A stretch of 64,000 bases of DNA from Xanthobacter sp. YC-JY1 (GCF_021730305.1 NZ_CP032674.1:667001-731000); one strand, 5' to 3'; numbered from the stretch's first letter, positions 1 to 9,483 are shown. Notes: generated by a model from the letters alone, not told the origin. Numbers and translations are program-made.

Positions 1-914
1 CGGCGATCGCCCGGTTTCTGGAAGATCCCACGATCGTCGAGGTGATGCTCAACCCCGATGGGCGGCTCTGGGTCGACCGTCTTTCCGAAGGGCTTTCCGA
101 TACGGGTGAGCTGCTGTCGCCTTCGGACGGCGAGCGGATCATCCGTCTGGTCGCCCACCATGTCGGCGCCGAGGTTCATCCCGGCGCACCGCGAGTCTCG
201 GCCGAGCTGCCCGAAACGGGCGAGCGGTTCGAGGGGCTGTTGCCTCCCGTGGTGTCCGCGCCCGCCTTCGCGATCCGCAAGCCCGCCGTCGCCGTGTTCA
301 CGCTCGACGATTATGTCGCCGCCGGGATCATGGCGGCGGATCAGGCCGAGACGCTGCGCCAGGCTGTGGCCGACCGGCGCAACATCCTCGTCGCCGGCGG
401 CACATCCACCGGCAAGACCACCCTCACAAACGCGCTGCTCGCGGAAGTCTCCAAAACCTCGGACCGCGTCGTCCTCATCGAGGACACGCGTGAACTGCAA
501 TGCGCCGCGCCGAACCTGGTCGCCATGCGGACCAAGGACGGCGTCGCCTCGCTCTCCGACCTCGTCCGCTCCTCGCTCCGCTTGCGCCCCGACCGCATCC
601 CGATAGGCGAGGTCCGCGGGGCCGAGGCCCTCGACCTGCTCAAGGCCTGGGGCACCGGACACCCCGGCGGTGTCGGCACCATCCACGCCGGCACCGCCAT
701 CGGCGCGCTGCGCCGTATGGAGCAGCTCATCCAGGAAGCCGTCGTCACCGTCCCGCGCGCCCTGATCGCCGAGACGATCGATCTGGTCGCCGTGCTGTCC
801 GGTCGCGGCGCGTCGCGCCGCCTCACCGAACTCGCCCGCATCGAGGGCCTCGGCCCCGACGGCGACTACCGCGTCACCCCCGTAAGCCAGCCCCTCACAG
901 GAGATCCGTCATGA
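1..914 (+). CDS. trbB: TrbB, conjugal transfer ATPase (5' truncated by window)
   Basis: TrbB is the VirB11-type hexameric secretion ATPase that powers pilus assembly and DNA transfer at the cytoplasmic face of the mating-pair channel. The reading frame is open from base 3, so the true start lies left of the window; about 303 residues are visible against a usual length near 320. A Walker A motif (GGTSTGKT) is followed by the Asp box (LIEDTREL), a Walker B-like stretch (RIPIGEVRG) and the His box ([14 protein letters not shown]), in the order of the VirB11/PilT family. Its stop overlaps the trbC start by four bases (ATGA), which indicates translational coupling. A traG coupling gene is expected upstream but cannot be seen. 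Confidence 0.95.
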   Translation, partial: AIARFLEDPTIVEVMLNPDGRLWVDRLSEGLSDTGELLSPSDGERIIRLVAHHVGAEVHPGAPRVSAELPETGERFEGLLPPVVSAPAFAIRKPAVAVFTLDDYVAAGIMAADQAETLRQAVADRRNILVAGGTSTGKTTLTNALLAEVSKTSDRVVLIEDTRELQCAAPNLVAMRTKDGVASLSDLVRSSLRLRPDRIPIGEVRGAEALDLLKAWGTGHPGGVGTIHAGTAIGALRRMEQLIQEAVVTVPRALIAETIDLVAVLSGRGASRRLTELARIEGLGPDGDYRVTPVSQPLTGDPS

Positions 915-1243
915 TCCAGCATGCCCTGCGTTTCCGCCGCCAGCTCGCCACGGCGGTATCCGTCACTTTCGTCACGCTGGCGCTCGCGCCCGCCGCTCAC
1001 GCTTCCGGCTCCCAGATGCCCTGGGAGGCGCCGTTGCAATCGATCCTCGAATCGATCGAGGGCCCGGTCGCCAAGATCATCGCGGTGATGATCATCATCA
1101 TCACCGGCCTGACGCTGGCGTTCGGCGATACGTCGGGCGGCGCGCGCAAGCTCATCCAGATCGTCTTCGGCCTGTCGATCGCCTTCGCTGCGTCCAGCTT
1201 CTTCCTGTCGTTCTTCTCGTTCGGCGGCGGGGCGCTCGTCTGA
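911..1243 (+). CDS. trbC: TrbC, conjugative pilin
   Basis: TrbC is the VirB2-like prepilin, which in the P-type system is processed and polymerised into the mating pilus. The 110-residue product has a long N-terminal signal region ending near AAHA, followed by two hydrophobic segments (around residues 55-70 and 80-100) separated by a short polar loop. This is the usual architecture of the family. The start is the ATG of the ATGA overlap with trbB, and its stop overlaps the trbD start by one base (TGATG). Whether it is cyclised, as RP4 TrbC is, cannot be judged from sequence alone. Confidence 0.9.
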   Translation: MIQHALRFRRQLATAVSVTFVTLALAPAAHASGSQMPWEAPLQSILESIEGPVAKIIAVMIIIITGLTLAFGDTSGGARKLIQIVFGLSIAFAASSFFLSFFSFGGGALV

Positions 1244-1524
1244 TGGCCGATGGCGCCGACCATGGCGGCGAGCTGCCGGGCTTTTCGGTCCCGGTTCACC
1301 GGGCGCTGACCGAGCAGATCCTGCTCGGCGGCGCCCCGCGCTCGCTCGCCATTCTGAATGGCACGCTCGCCGCCGCACTCGGCCTTGGCCTTCGCCTCTG
1401 GCTGGTCGGCCTTGGCCTTTGGGCCTTGGGGCACTTCGCAGCCGTCTGGGCCGCTAAGCGTGATCCGCAGTTCGTCGACGTCGTGCGCAAGCATCTGCGC
1501 ATCCCCGGCCACCTGTCGGTTTGA
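1243..1524 (+). CDS. trbD: TrbD, mating-pair formation membrane protein
   Basis: This is a 93-residue VirB3-like protein. VirB3/TrbD proteins sit in the inner membrane and work with the VirB4/TrbE ATPase in pilus biogenesis. The sequence has the family features: a polar N-terminus with a PVHRALTE segment, one long hydrophobic region around residues 38-70, and a conserved polar tail with RDPQFVDVVRKH. It overlaps trbC by one base and precedes trbE by 12 bases, exactly its position in trb operons. Confidence 0.9.
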   Translation: MADGADHGGELPGFSVPVHRALTEQILLGGAPRSLAILNGTLAAALGLGLRLWLVGLGLWALGHFAAVWAAKRDPQFVDVVRKHLRIPGHLSV

Positions 1525-1536
1525 GGAGCGACGCCG

Positions 1537-3993
1537 ATGATGAACCTTGCTGAATATCGAAACCGCAACACCCGGCTCGCCGACTTCCTGCCCTGGGTCG
1601 CTTTGGTCGGCGAAGGGATCGTGCTCAACAAGGATGGGAGCCTGCAGCGCACCGCACGCTTCCGCGGCCCCGATCTCGACAGCGCCGTGCCGGCCGAGCT
1701 GGTGGCCGTCGCCGGCCGGCTCAACAACGCATTTCGTCGCCTCGGCTCCGGCTGGGCGATCTTCGTCGAAGCGCAGCGCCATGGCGCCGCGACCTATCCG
1801 GCCAGCATGTTCGCCGACAGCGCCTCCGCCCTGGTCGACGCCGAACGCAAGGCCGACTTCGAGGAGGCCGGTGCGCATTTCGAGTCCAGCTATTTCCTGA
1901 CCTTCCTCTATCTGCCGCCGGCCGAGGACGCCGCCCGCGCTGAGACCTGGCTCTACGAGGGCCGCGATCAGGCCGGCGTCGATGCGCACGAGATCCTGCG
2001 CGGCTTCGCCGACCGCACCGATCGCATCCTCCAGCTCATCGATGCCTTCATGCCGGAATGCGCCTGGCTCGATGACGGCGAGACCCTGACCTATCTGCAT
2101 TCGACGGTCTCGACGAAGCGGCATCGCGTCCGCGTCCCCGAAACGCCGATGTATCTCGATGCGCTGCTGGCCGATCAGCCGCTGACCGGCGGGCTCGAAC
2201 CCCGGCTCGGCGATGCGCATATGCGCATCCTCACCATCGTCGGCTTCCCGACCGCGACCACGCCCGGCATCCTCGACGAGCTGAACCGGCTGGCCATTCC
2301 CTATCGCTGGTCGACGCGCGCCGTCCTCCTCGACAAGACCGACGCCACCAAGCTGCTGACCAAGATCCGGCGGCAATGGTTCGCCAAGCGCAAATCGATC
2401 GCCGCCATCCTGAAGGAGGTGATGACGAACGAGGCCTCCGCCCTCGTGGACACCGATGCCTCCAACAAGGCGGCCGATGCCGACATGGCGTTGCAGGAGC
2501 TGGGCGCGGACTATGCCGGCCAAGCCTATGTGACCGCGACGATCACCGTCTGGGACGATGATCCGCGCATCGCCGCCGAGAAGCTGCGGATGGTCGAGAA
2601 GGTCATCCAGGGCCGCGACTTCACGGCGATGCCCGAGACGATCAACGCCGTGGACGCCTGGCTCGGCTCGCTGCCCGGCCATGTCTACGCCAATGTCCGC
2701 CAGCCCCCGATCAACACATTGAATCTCGCCCACATGATCCCGCTTTCGGCGGTGTGGGCGGGACCGGAACGGGACGAGCATTTTGCAGCACCCCCACTGC
2801 TGTTCGGCAAGACCGAAGGCTCGACCCCGTTCCGGCTTTCCATCCATGTCGGCGATGTCGGCCATACGCTGATCGTCGGCCCGACCGGCGCCGGCAAGTC
2901 GGTGCTGCTGGCGTTGATGGCCCTGCAGTTCCGGCGCTATCTCCAAAGCCAAGTCTTCGCCTTCGACTTCGGCGGATCGATCCGCGCCGCCGCGCTCGCC
3001 ATGCGCGGCGACTGGCACGATCTCGGCGGTGGCTTGACCGAAGGCTCGGACGACAGCGTGTCGCTACAGCCGCTGGCCCGGATCAACGACGTCGCCGAAC
3101 GCGCCTGGGCCTCCGACTGGCTGATCGCGATCCTGGGGCGCGAGAGCGTGCCGGTCACGCCCGAGGTGAAGGAACATCTCTGGTCGGCCCTGTCCTCGCT
3201 GGCCTCCGCACCAATCGCCGAGCGGACGTTGACGGGTCTGTCCGTCCTGCTTCAGTCGAACGACCTGAAGCAAGCGCTCCGACCCTATTGCGTCGGCGGT
3301 CCCTATGGCCGTCTGCTCGACGCCGAGGCCGAGCAACTCGGCGAAGCCAATGTTCAGGTCTTCGAGACCGAAGGGCTGATCGGCACAGGCGCGGCTGCCG
3401 CTGTGCTCGCCTATCTCTTCCACCGCATCGAGGACCGGCTCGACGGGCGGCCCACGCTGCTGATCGTCGACGAGGGTTGGCTGGCGCTGGACGATGAGGG
3501 CTTCGCCGGCCAGCTCCGCGAGTGGCTGAAGACGCTGCGCAAGAAGAACGCGAGCGTCATCTTCGCCACGCAGTCGCTGTCGGACATCGACGGGTCGGCG
3601 ATCGCGCCGGCCATCATCGAAAGCTGCCAGACCCGCATCCTGCTCCCGAACGAGCGCGCCATCGAACCGCAGATCACCGCCATCTATCGGCGCTTCGGTC
3701 TCAACGATCGTCAGATCGAAATCCTCGCGCGGGCGATGCCCAAGCGCGACTATTACTGCCAGTCGCGACGCGGCAACCGGCTGTTCGAGCTGGGCCTGTC
3801 GGACGTGGCGCTGGCGCTTTGCGCCGCCTCGTCGAAGCAGCATCAGGCGCTCATCGCGACTGTCCACGCCCGCAGCGGCACGGACGGATTCCTCGCCGAA
3901 TGGCTCGCGGAGAACCGGCTCGGCTGGGCAGCGGACCTCGTCGCCGATCTCACCAACGTCATTCCCCAAACCGATCCGGAGGCACGCTCATGA
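1537..3993 (+). CDS. trbE: TrbE, VirB4-family conjugal transfer ATPase
   Basis: TrbE is the large VirB4/CagE-type ATPase of the mating-pair complex. The 818-residue product is full length. It has the N-terminal CagE/TrbE/VirB domain over about the first 400 residues and a RecA-like ATPase domain with Walker A GPTGAGKS at 448-455. A Walker B stretch (LLIVDEGW) lies near 640-650, followed by an ATQS motif typical of the family. Two adjacent ATG codons occur at 1537 and 1540; the first is given. Its stop overlaps the trbJ start (ATGA), so the two are probably co-translated. Confidence 0.95.
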   Translation: MMNLAEYRNRNTRLADFLPWVALVGEGIVLNKDGSLQRTARFRGPDLDSAVPAELVAVAGRLNNAFRRLGSGWAIFVEAQRHGAATYPASMFADSASALVDAERKADFEEAGAHFESSYFLTFLYLPPAEDAARAETWLYEGRDQAGVDAHEILRGFADRTDRILQLIDAFMPECAWLDDGETLTYLHSTVSTKRHRVRVPETPMYLDALLADQPLTGGLEPRLGDAHMRILTIVGFPTATTPGILDELNRLAIPYRWSTRAVLLDKTDATKLLTKIRRQWFAKRKSIAAILKEVMTNEASALVDTDASNKAADADMALQELGADYAGQAYVTATITVWDDDPRIAAEKLRMVEKVIQGRDFTAMPETINAVDAWLGSLPGHVYANVRQPPINTLNLAHMIPLSAVWAGPERDEHFAAPPLLFGKTEGSTPFRLSIHVGDVGHTLIVGPTGAGKSVLLALMALQFRRYLQSQVFAFDFGGSIRAAALAMRGDWHDLGGGLTEGSDDSVSLQPLARINDVAERAWASDWLIAILGRESVPVTPEVKEHLWSALSSLASAPIAERTLTGLSVLLQSNDLKQALRPYCVGGPYGRLLDAEAEQLGEANVQVFETEGLIGTGAAAAVLAYLFHRIEDRLDGRPTLLIVDEGWLALDDEGFAGQLREWLKTLRKKNASVIFATQSLSDIDGSAIAPAIIESCQTRILLPNERAIEPQITAIYRRFGLNDRQIEILARAMPKRDYYCQSRRGNRLFELGLSDVALALCAASSKQHQALIATVHARSGTDGFLAEWLAENRLGWAADLVADLTNVIPQTDPEARS

Positions 3994-4763
3994 CTCGTTC
4001 CGTTCATACTCGCTCATCCATCGCCCGCGTCGCCGCGGTTCTGCTGGCCGCGCCGATCGCGCTGTCGCCGGTACTATGGGCTCCGCCGGCGTCCGCACAG
4101 TTGATCGTGAAGGATCCCACGAACTACGTGCAGAATGTTCTGCAGGCGGCCAGGTCGCTGGAGCAGATCAACAACCAGATCAGCTCGCTTCAGAACGAGG
4201 CGACGATGCTGATCAACCAGGCCCGCAATCTCGCGAGCCTGCCCTATTCCTCGCTCCAGCAGCTCCAGCAGTCCGTCCAGCGCACGCAGCAGCTTCTCAC
4301 CCAGGCGCAGCGCATCGCCTATGATGTCCAGAACATCGACCAGGCGTTCCGGACTACCTATGGCAACGCCTCCATGTCGGCGTCCGACCAGCAGCTCGTG
4401 GCGGGCGCCCGCGAGCGCTGGCAGAACACGGTCGGCGGGCTTCAGGACGCGATGCGGGTACAGGCTGGCGTCGTCGGCAATATTGATACCAATCGCACCG
4501 AGATGTCCTCGCTGATCGGCCGCAGCCAAGGGGCGACGGGCGCGCTGCAGGCGACGCAGGCCGGCAACCAGCTTCTCGCGCTGCAGGCGCAGCAACTCGC
4601 CGATCTGACCGCCGTCGTCGCGGCGAACGGCCGGGCGCAGGCGCTCTCCGAAGCCGAGCGAGCCGCGGCCGCCGAGCAAGGCCGCGAGCAGCGCCGTCGC
4701 TTCCTGACGCCCGGCAGCGGCTACCAGCCGGGCAACGCTCGCATGTTCCCGAACGGCAACTGA
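3990..4763 (+). CDS. trbJ: TrbJ, periplasmic mating-pair protein
   Basis: TrbJ is a VirB5-like secreted protein associated with the pilus in P-type systems. The 257-residue product begins with a basic N-terminus and a long signal peptide that probably ends near PASA (about residue 37). The rest is Gln-rich and mostly helical, with repeated LQQLQQS and QLLTQAQ segments that look like coiled coil. The ATG inside the trbE stop overlap is chosen as start because it gives a complete signal peptide. Ten bases separate it from the next gene. Confidence 0.92.
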   Translation: MTRSVHTRSSIARVAAVLLAAPIALSPVLWAPPASAQLIVKDPTNYVQNVLQAARSLEQINNQISSLQNEATMLINQARNLASLPYSSLQQLQQSVQRTQQLLTQAQRIAYDVQNIDQAFRTTYGNASMSASDQQLVAGARERWQNTVGGLQDAMRVQAGVVGNIDTNRTEMSSLIGRSQGATGALQATQAGNQLLALQAQQLADLTAVVAANGRAQALSEAERAAAAEQGREQRRRFLTPGSGYQPGNARMFPNGN

Positions 4764-4773
4764 GGGCACGACC

Positions 4774-5163
4774 ATGGACGGCAAGACGCTCGCCCGGCTC
4801 GGAGCCGTCGTCTTCGTCGCGGTCGCGATCACCGCGACTGCGATCGAGATGAACCGGAAAGAGGAAACGCCCGAGCCGTGGGCGTCCGGCCGGACCATCC
4901 AGACGCAGGCCGATCCGCTCCGCGACGAGTTGATCCGCTGCCAGACGCTCGGCGAAGCCGGTCCCCGCGATACCGCCTGCCTGCGAGCCTGGGCCGAGAA
5001 CCGCAACCGCTTCCTCGCTCCCGGCGCCCGACCGGCCGAACGTCTACCGGAGCCACCCCCGGCGCCACGCGACAACCCCGCGTCCCCGACAGATCGCACC
5101 GATCAGCCGGCTCTGGGGCCATCCGCGCCAGTCGCTCCGCCACACCTCGAAGAGGCTCGATAG
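4774..5163 (+). CDS. trbK: TrbK-like putative entry-exclusion protein
   Basis: This 129-residue protein lies between trbJ and trbL, where trbK entry-exclusion genes sit. It has one N-terminal membrane segment (about residues 8-25), a conserved polar region with two cysteines (IRCQTLGE and TACLRAWAENR), and a Pro-rich tail. This matches the alternative TrbK family of alphaproteobacterial trb clusters rather than the RP4 lipoprotein: no lipobox is visible. Blocking of redundant transfer is inferred from position and family, not from any motif of known function. Confidence 0.75.
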   Translation: MDGKTLARLGAVVFVAVAITATAIEMNRKEETPEPWASGRTIQTQADPLRDELIRCQTLGEAGPRDTACLRAWAENRNRFLAPGARPAERLPEPPPAPRDNPASPTDRTDQPALGPSAPVAPPHLEEAR

Positions 5164-5167
5164 CATC

Positions 5168-6532
5168 ATGGGCGGCACCGGCGTCATCGACCATTTCCTT
5201 GAGGTCTTCACCCGCTACATCGACAGCGGGTTCGGCCTGCTCAGCGGCGAAGTCGCCTTCATCGCCACCACGTTGATCGTCATCGACGTGACGCTCGCGG
5301 CGCTGTTCTGGTCCTGGGGCGCCGACGACGACATCCTGGCGCGCCTGGTGAAGAAGACCCTCTTTGTCGGCGTCTTCGCCTACATTATCGGCAACTGGAA
5401 CAACCTCGCCCGCATCGTCTTCGAGAGCTTCGCCGGCTTGGGCCTGAAGGCCAGCGGCACGGGCTTTACGACCGCCGATCTGCTGCGGCCCGGTAAGGTG
5501 GCGCAGACCGGCCTCGACGCCGGACGTCCGCTTCTGGAATCCATCTCAGGCCTGATGGGCTACTGGTCGTTCTTCGAGAATTTCATCCAGATCGCCTGCA
5601 TGTTCCTCGCCTGGGCGCTGGTGTTGCTCGCCTTCTTCATCCTGGCCATCCAGCTTTTCGTCACGCTGATCGAATTCAAGCTGACGACGCTCGCCGGATT
5701 CGTCCTCATTCCGTTCGGCCTGTTCGGCAAGTCCGCCTTCATGGCCGAGCGAGTGCTTGGCAACGTCATCTCGTCCGGCATCAAGGTCTTGGTCCTCGCC
5801 GTCATCATCGGCATCGGCTCGACGCTGTTCTCCGAATTCACTGCCGGCTTCGGCGGCGCAACCCCATCCATCGACGAGGCCATGGCCATCGTCCTGGCCG
5901 CCCTGTCGCTCCTCGGCCTCGGCATCTTCGGCCCCGGCATCGCCAGCGGCATCGTCTCTGGCGGCCCCCAGCTCAGCGCCGGCGCCGCGGTCGGCACGGG
6001 TATGGCGGCAGGCGGCATGGTCGCCGCCGGTGTTGGCGCTGTCGGTGCGGTCGCCTCCGGTGGCGCGGCGCTGGCCGGTGGCGCGGCGGCCGCGGCGCGC
6101 GGTGGAGCCGCCGTCGCAGGCGGCGCCTCGACCGCCTATAGCCTGGGCTCCGCCGGGCAATCTGGCGCTGCGGGCGTGGCGTCCGGCCTTGGCGGCGTCG
6201 CCCGCGCCGGCGGGAGCGCAGCGGTCTCGCCGCTGCGGCGTGCCGCCTCACGCGCCGCCGATAGCATGCGCTCGAGCTTCAATGCCGGCGGGAAGGCCGC
6301 GTTTGAAGCCACTGGTGGCTCCTCGACGATGGGATCGGTCGGTGGTGACGCAGCCGGCGACGGTGGCGGCTCGGCCGCGCCGGCAGCCCCAAGCGGGCCG
6401 CCCGCATGGGCGCAGCGCATGCGCCGCTCCCAACGCATGACCCATGCCGTCCAGGCGACTGCCCACGCCGTGCGCTCCGGCGACGCCCATGGCGGCGGCT
6501 CTTCCGTCAATCTCTCCGAAGGCGACCGCTGA
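5168..6532 (+). CDS. trbL: TrbL, polytopic inner-membrane channel protein
   Basis: TrbL is the VirB6-like polytopic membrane protein of the conjugation channel. The 454-residue product has several strongly hydrophobic segments between roughly residues 30 and 265. A long Gly/Ala/Ser-rich low-complexity region follows (about 265-400), then a short basic tail. The low-complexity C-terminal half is common in TrbL and VirB6 proteins of alphaproteobacteria. It starts four bases after trbK and its stop overlaps the trbF ATG by one base. Confidence 0.92.
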   Translation: MGGTGVIDHFLEVFTRYIDSGFGLLSGEVAFIATTLIVIDVTLAALFWSWGADDDILARLVKKTLFVGVFAYIIGNWNNLARIVFESFAGLGLKASGTGFTTADLLRPGKVAQTGLDAGRPLLESISGLMGYWSFFENFIQIACMFLAWALVLLAFFILAIQLFVTLIEFKLTTLAGFVLIPFGLFGKSAFMAERVLGNVISSGIKVLVLAVIIGIGSTLFSEFTAGFGGATPSIDEAMAIVLAALSLLGLGIFGPGIASGIVSGGPQLSAGAAVGTGMAAGGMVAAGVGAVGAVASGGAALAGGAAAAARGGAAVAGGASTAYSLGSAGQSGAAGVASGLGGVARAGGSAAVSPLRRAASRAADSMRSSFNAGGKAAFEATGGSSTMGSVGGDAAGDGGGSAAPAAPSGPPAWAQRMRRSQRMTHAVQATAHAVRSGDAHGGGSSVNLSEGDR

Positions 6533-7215
6533 TGTTTAAACGACCCTCCACCCACTATGGCAAAGCCCCCGAACCCGAAACGCCATATCAGCGCGCCGCA
6601 CAGGTATGGGACGAACGCATCGGCGCGTCGCGCGTCCAGGCGAAGAACTGGCGGACGATGGCGTTCGGCTCGCTTATCCTCTCGGCCGGCTTCGCCGCCG
6701 CTCTGGTCTGGCAGTCGGCGCGGGGCACGATTGTGCCGTGGGTGGTGCAGGTCGACCGGCTCGGCCAGGCGCAGGCCGTGGCGCCAGCTGTCGCCGACTA
6801 TCGTGCGACCGATCCGCAGATCGCCTTCCACCTGGCGCGCTTCATCGAGCAGGTCCGCTCGATCCCCGCCGACGCCATCATCGTCCGGCAAAACTGGCTG
6901 CGCGCCTACGACTTCACGACCGATCGCGGCGCCATGGCGCTCAACGACTATGCCCGCGCCAACGACCCGTTCACGAAGGTCGGCCGCCAGCAGGTCGCCG
7001 TGGATGTCTCCAGCGTCATTCGTGCATCGCCCGACAGCTTCCGCGTCGCCTGGGTCGAGCGCCGCTATGAAAACGGCCAACTCGCCGAGACCACCCGCTG
7101 GACCGCGATCCTGACGATCGTCGTCCAGATTCCACGCAACGCCGACCGGCTCAGGGCGAACCCGCTCGGCATCTACGTCAACGCCATCAACTGGTCACGG
7201 GAGCTTGGGCAATGA
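6532..7215 (+). CDS. trbF: TrbF, VirB8-like inner-membrane protein
   Basis: TrbF is the VirB8-type bitopic assembly factor. The 227-residue product starts at the ATG that overlaps the trbL stop. It has a short cytoplasmic N-terminus, one membrane segment near residues 42-62, and a periplasmic NTF2-like domain containing the family segments VVQVDRLG, WLRAYDF and NPLGIYVNAINWSREL at the C-terminus. Its stop overlaps the trbG start by four bases (ATGA). Confidence 0.93.
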   Translation: MFKRPSTHYGKAPEPETPYQRAAQVWDERIGASRVQAKNWRTMAFGSLILSAGFAAALVWQSARGTIVPWVVQVDRLGQAQAVAPAVADYRATDPQIAFHLARFIEQVRSIPADAIIVRQNWLRAYDFTTDRGAMALNDYARANDPFTKVGRQQVAVDVSSVIRASPDSFRVAWVERRYENGQLAETTRWTAILTIVVQIPRNADRLRANPLGIYVNAINWSRELGQ

Positions 7216-8261
7216 AGCCGTCTTTCCGTAAAGCCGGAAACCCGGCTTCACACACATCCGTAGTCTCGGCTTTCCGCAGAGCCGGATTCCCCATGGTCCT
7301 GCTGGCGACAACCGCGCTGGCAGGCTGCGCCACCAGCACACCGCCTCCCGAAATCTCCTATGACAATGCGGCTCCGGCCGTGCAGACCGTCGATCCGCCG
7401 GGGCCGGTCACCGTGGTCGAGATACCGCGGCCGCTTCCGCTGCCTGGACAATTGCAGCACGTTGAGCCGTCTCGATCGACACCGGAGCCGACCGACCCAA
7501 CGGCGCGCGTCAACCAGGCAAACGCCGCAGCGCGCATACAGCCCGTGCGCAACGGTTTTATCAACTCGATGCAGGTCTACCCCTTCACGCAAGGCGCGCT
7601 CTATCAGGTCTACACCGCCGTCGGGCAGATCACGGACATCGCATTGCAGCCGGGCGAGCAGTTGGTCGGATCGGGCCCGGTCGCCGCTGGTGACACAGTG
7701 CGCTGGATCATTGGCGACACGCAGAGCGGCGCCGGGCCGACGCTTCAGGTCCATATCCTGGTGAAGCCGACCCGGCCGGACCTGATGACCAACCTCGTCA
7801 TCAACACTAACCTGCGCACCTATCACATGGAGCTGCGCTCGACCGAGCGGACCTATATGGCCTCGGTCTCCTGGCAGTATCCGCAGGACCAGCTTATCGC
7901 GCTGCGCCGTCAAAACAGCCAAGCCGAAGCTGCGCAGCCGGTCGCATCCGGCGTCGACCTCGCCAACGTCAATTTCCGCTACGCAATCGACGGCGACCGC
8001 GCGCCGTGGCGGCCGCTGCGCGCCTTCGACGACGGCCGCCAAGTCTTCATCGAATTCCCGCGAGGGATCGGCCAGGGAGAGATGCCGCCACTGTTCTTGG
8101 TCGGTCCCGAGGGCAACACCTCGGAGCTGGTCAACTACCGCGTCCGCGGCCACCACATGATCGTCGATCGGCTTTTCGCCGCCGCCGAGCTGCGCTTCGG
8201 CTCCGGCGATCGCCAAAGGCGTGTTCGCATCGTGCGTACCGATGGGAGGCCGGCATCGTGA
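7212..8261 (+). CDS. trbG: TrbG, VirB9-like outer-membrane-complex lipoprotein
   Basis: TrbG is the VirB9-type component that joins TrbI in the outer-membrane core complex. The 349-residue reading frame contains the conserved central and C-terminal beta-rich domain (for example VYTAVGQITDIALQPGE). A second start at 7293 (residue 28) would give a compact lipoprotein signal peptide ending in LAGC, so the mature protein is probably lipidated at that Cys. The 27 residues before it are encoded by two copies of a palindromic repeat described separately. The upstream ATG at 7212 keeps the ATGA overlap with trbF, so both starts are plausible. The stop overlaps the trbI GTG. Confidence 0.92.
   Translation: MKPSFRKAGNPASHTSVVSAFRRAGFPMVLLATTALAGCATSTPPPEISYDNAAPAVQTVDPPGPVTVVEIPRPLPLPGQLQHVEPSRSTPEPTDPTARVNQANAAARIQPVRNGFINSMQVYPFTQGALYQVYTAVGQITDIALQPGEQLVGSGPVAAGDTVRWIIGDTQSGAGPTLQVHILVKPTRPDLMTNLVINTNLRTYHMELRSTERTYMASVSWQYPQDQLIALRRQNSQAEAAQPVASGVDLANVNFRYAIDGDRAPWRPLRAFDDGRQVFIEFPRGIGQGEMPPLFLVGPEGNTSELVNYRVRGHHMIVDRLFAAAELRFGSGDRQRRVRIVRTDGRPAS
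7222..7291 (+). repeat. Two palindromic repeat units inside the 5' end of trbG
   Basis: Two 22-base units at 7222-7243 and 7270-7291 share 18 of 22 bases (pattern CTTTCCGYARAGCCGGAWWC plus CC). The first unit extends into a perfect stem, AAGCCGG (7231-7237) pairing with CCGGCTT (7242-7248) across a four-base loop, and a second overlapping dyad TTTCCG/CGGAAA. In frame they encode the repeated peptide (S/A)FR(K/R)AG(N/F)P. The units sit exactly between the trbF stop and the probable lipoprotein start of trbG, as if a short mobile palindrome had been inserted and read through. Confidence 0.7.
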
Positions 8262-9481
8262 GCGAGAGCGAGTCCCGGAAAGAGGAAGGGCCGGACGACG
8301 AGACCCAGCCGCTGACCGGCGAGGCCGCCGGGCCGGCGCCGATGCGGCTGCGCGCGGAGCCGCCGCGCGTCACCCGCCTGTCGCGCAAGGTGCTGGCAGG
8401 TCTCGGCCTGGTCGCCAGCGTCGGGATCGGCGGTGCGCTCATCTATGCGCTTCAGACCCGCGATGCCGGTCGGCCGAATGAGGAACTCTACTCCACCGAG
8501 AACCGCACAACGGCAGACGGGATTGCCGGCCTGCCGCGCGATTATAGCGGCGTGCCGCAGCTCGGTCCGCCGCTTCCCGGCGACCTCGGTCGCCCGATCC
8601 TCGGAGCGCAGAATCGTGGCCAGCCCGTGCCGACACCCGGCATGGCCACCCCAAACCCAGGTCTCAGCCCGGAAGAGCAGCGCCGCATTCAGGAACTGGA
8701 GGCGTCACGCACGGCCCGGCTGTTCGCGAGCACCGAAACCCGGACGTCCGCTGCGACGCCGTCCCAGGCGACGCCCGGCGCGCAAGCTATACCCGATCTC
8801 ACCAGCCTTGGCCTGGCTCCGCCACCCGCGACGCCGACGGCGCAGGATCGGCAGAACGCCTTCCTCAATGCCGCAGCAGATCGAAGGACTGTGGCGCCCG
8901 ATCGCGTCGCCGCGCCGGCTTCGCCGAACATCCTTCAGGCAGGTGCCGTGATTTCGGCCGCACTGATTACGGGGATCCGCTCAGATCTCCCCGGCCAGAT
9001 CACGGCCCAGGTGACCGAGAATATCTATGACAGCCCGACCGGTCGCATCCTGCTCGTACCGCAGGGCACGCGCGTCATCGGGCAGTACGACAACAATGTG
9101 CAGTTCGGGCAGAGTCGCGTGCTGTTGGTCTGGAACCGGCTGATCCTGCCGAATGGCCGATCTATCGTCCTTGAGCGTCAACCGGGCGCCGACGCCGAGG
9201 GCTATGCCGGTCTGCAGGACGGCGTCGACTATCACTGGTGGGACCTCGCAAAGGCTGCCGGTCTTTCAACGCTGCTCAGCGTAGGCGCCGAGCTTGCGAC
9301 CAACGACGATGACCGCCTGATCAGCGCAATCCGCAACGGCGGGCAGGATACGATCAATGACGCCGGGCAGCAGATCGTGCGCCGCCAGCTCAACGTCGCG
9401 CCGACGCTCAACATCCGGCCGGGGTTTCCCGTTCGCGTGATTGTAACGCGCGATCTCGTCCTCGAGCCGTACGGAGGCTGA
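8258..9481 (+). CDS. trbI: TrbI, VirB10-like channel protein
   Basis: TrbI is the VirB10-type protein that spans both membranes and gates the transfer channel. The 407-residue product starts at a GTG overlapping the trbG stop, with GGGAGG at 8244-8249 as ribosome binding site. It has a cytoplasmic N-terminus, one membrane helix (about residues 45-65), a Pro-rich linker, and the C-terminal VirB10 beta-barrel domain with segments AGAVISAALITGI, LLVPQGTRVIGQYD and FPVRVIVTRDLVL. The length is typical for the family. Confidence 0.94.
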   Translation: MSESESRKEEGPDDETQPLTGEAAGPAPMRLRAEPPRVTRLSRKVLAGLGLVASVGIGGALIYALQTRDAGRPNEELYSTENRTTADGIAGLPRDYSGVPQLGPPLPGDLGRPILGAQNRGQPVPTPGMATPNPGLSPEEQRRIQELEASRTARLFASTETRTSAATPSQATPGAQAIPDLTSLGLAPPPATPTAQDRQNAFLNAAADRRTVAPDRVAAPASPNILQAGAVISAALITGIRSDLPGQITAQVTENIYDSPTGRILLVPQGTRVIGQYDNNVQFGQSRVLLVWNRLILPNGRSIVLERQPGADAEGYAGLQDGVDYHWWDLAKAAGLSTLLSVGAELATNDDDRLISAIRNGGQDTINDAGQQIVRRQLNVAPTLNIRPGFPVRVIVTRDLVLEPYGG

Positions 9482-9483
9482 AA

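Noticed and set aside
997-3018. Long open frame on the minus strand opposite trbC-trbE (673 codons)
   Set aside because: High-GC DNA keeps antisense frames open; the plus-strand trb genes have clear families and the antisense protein is low-complexity with no recognisable domain.
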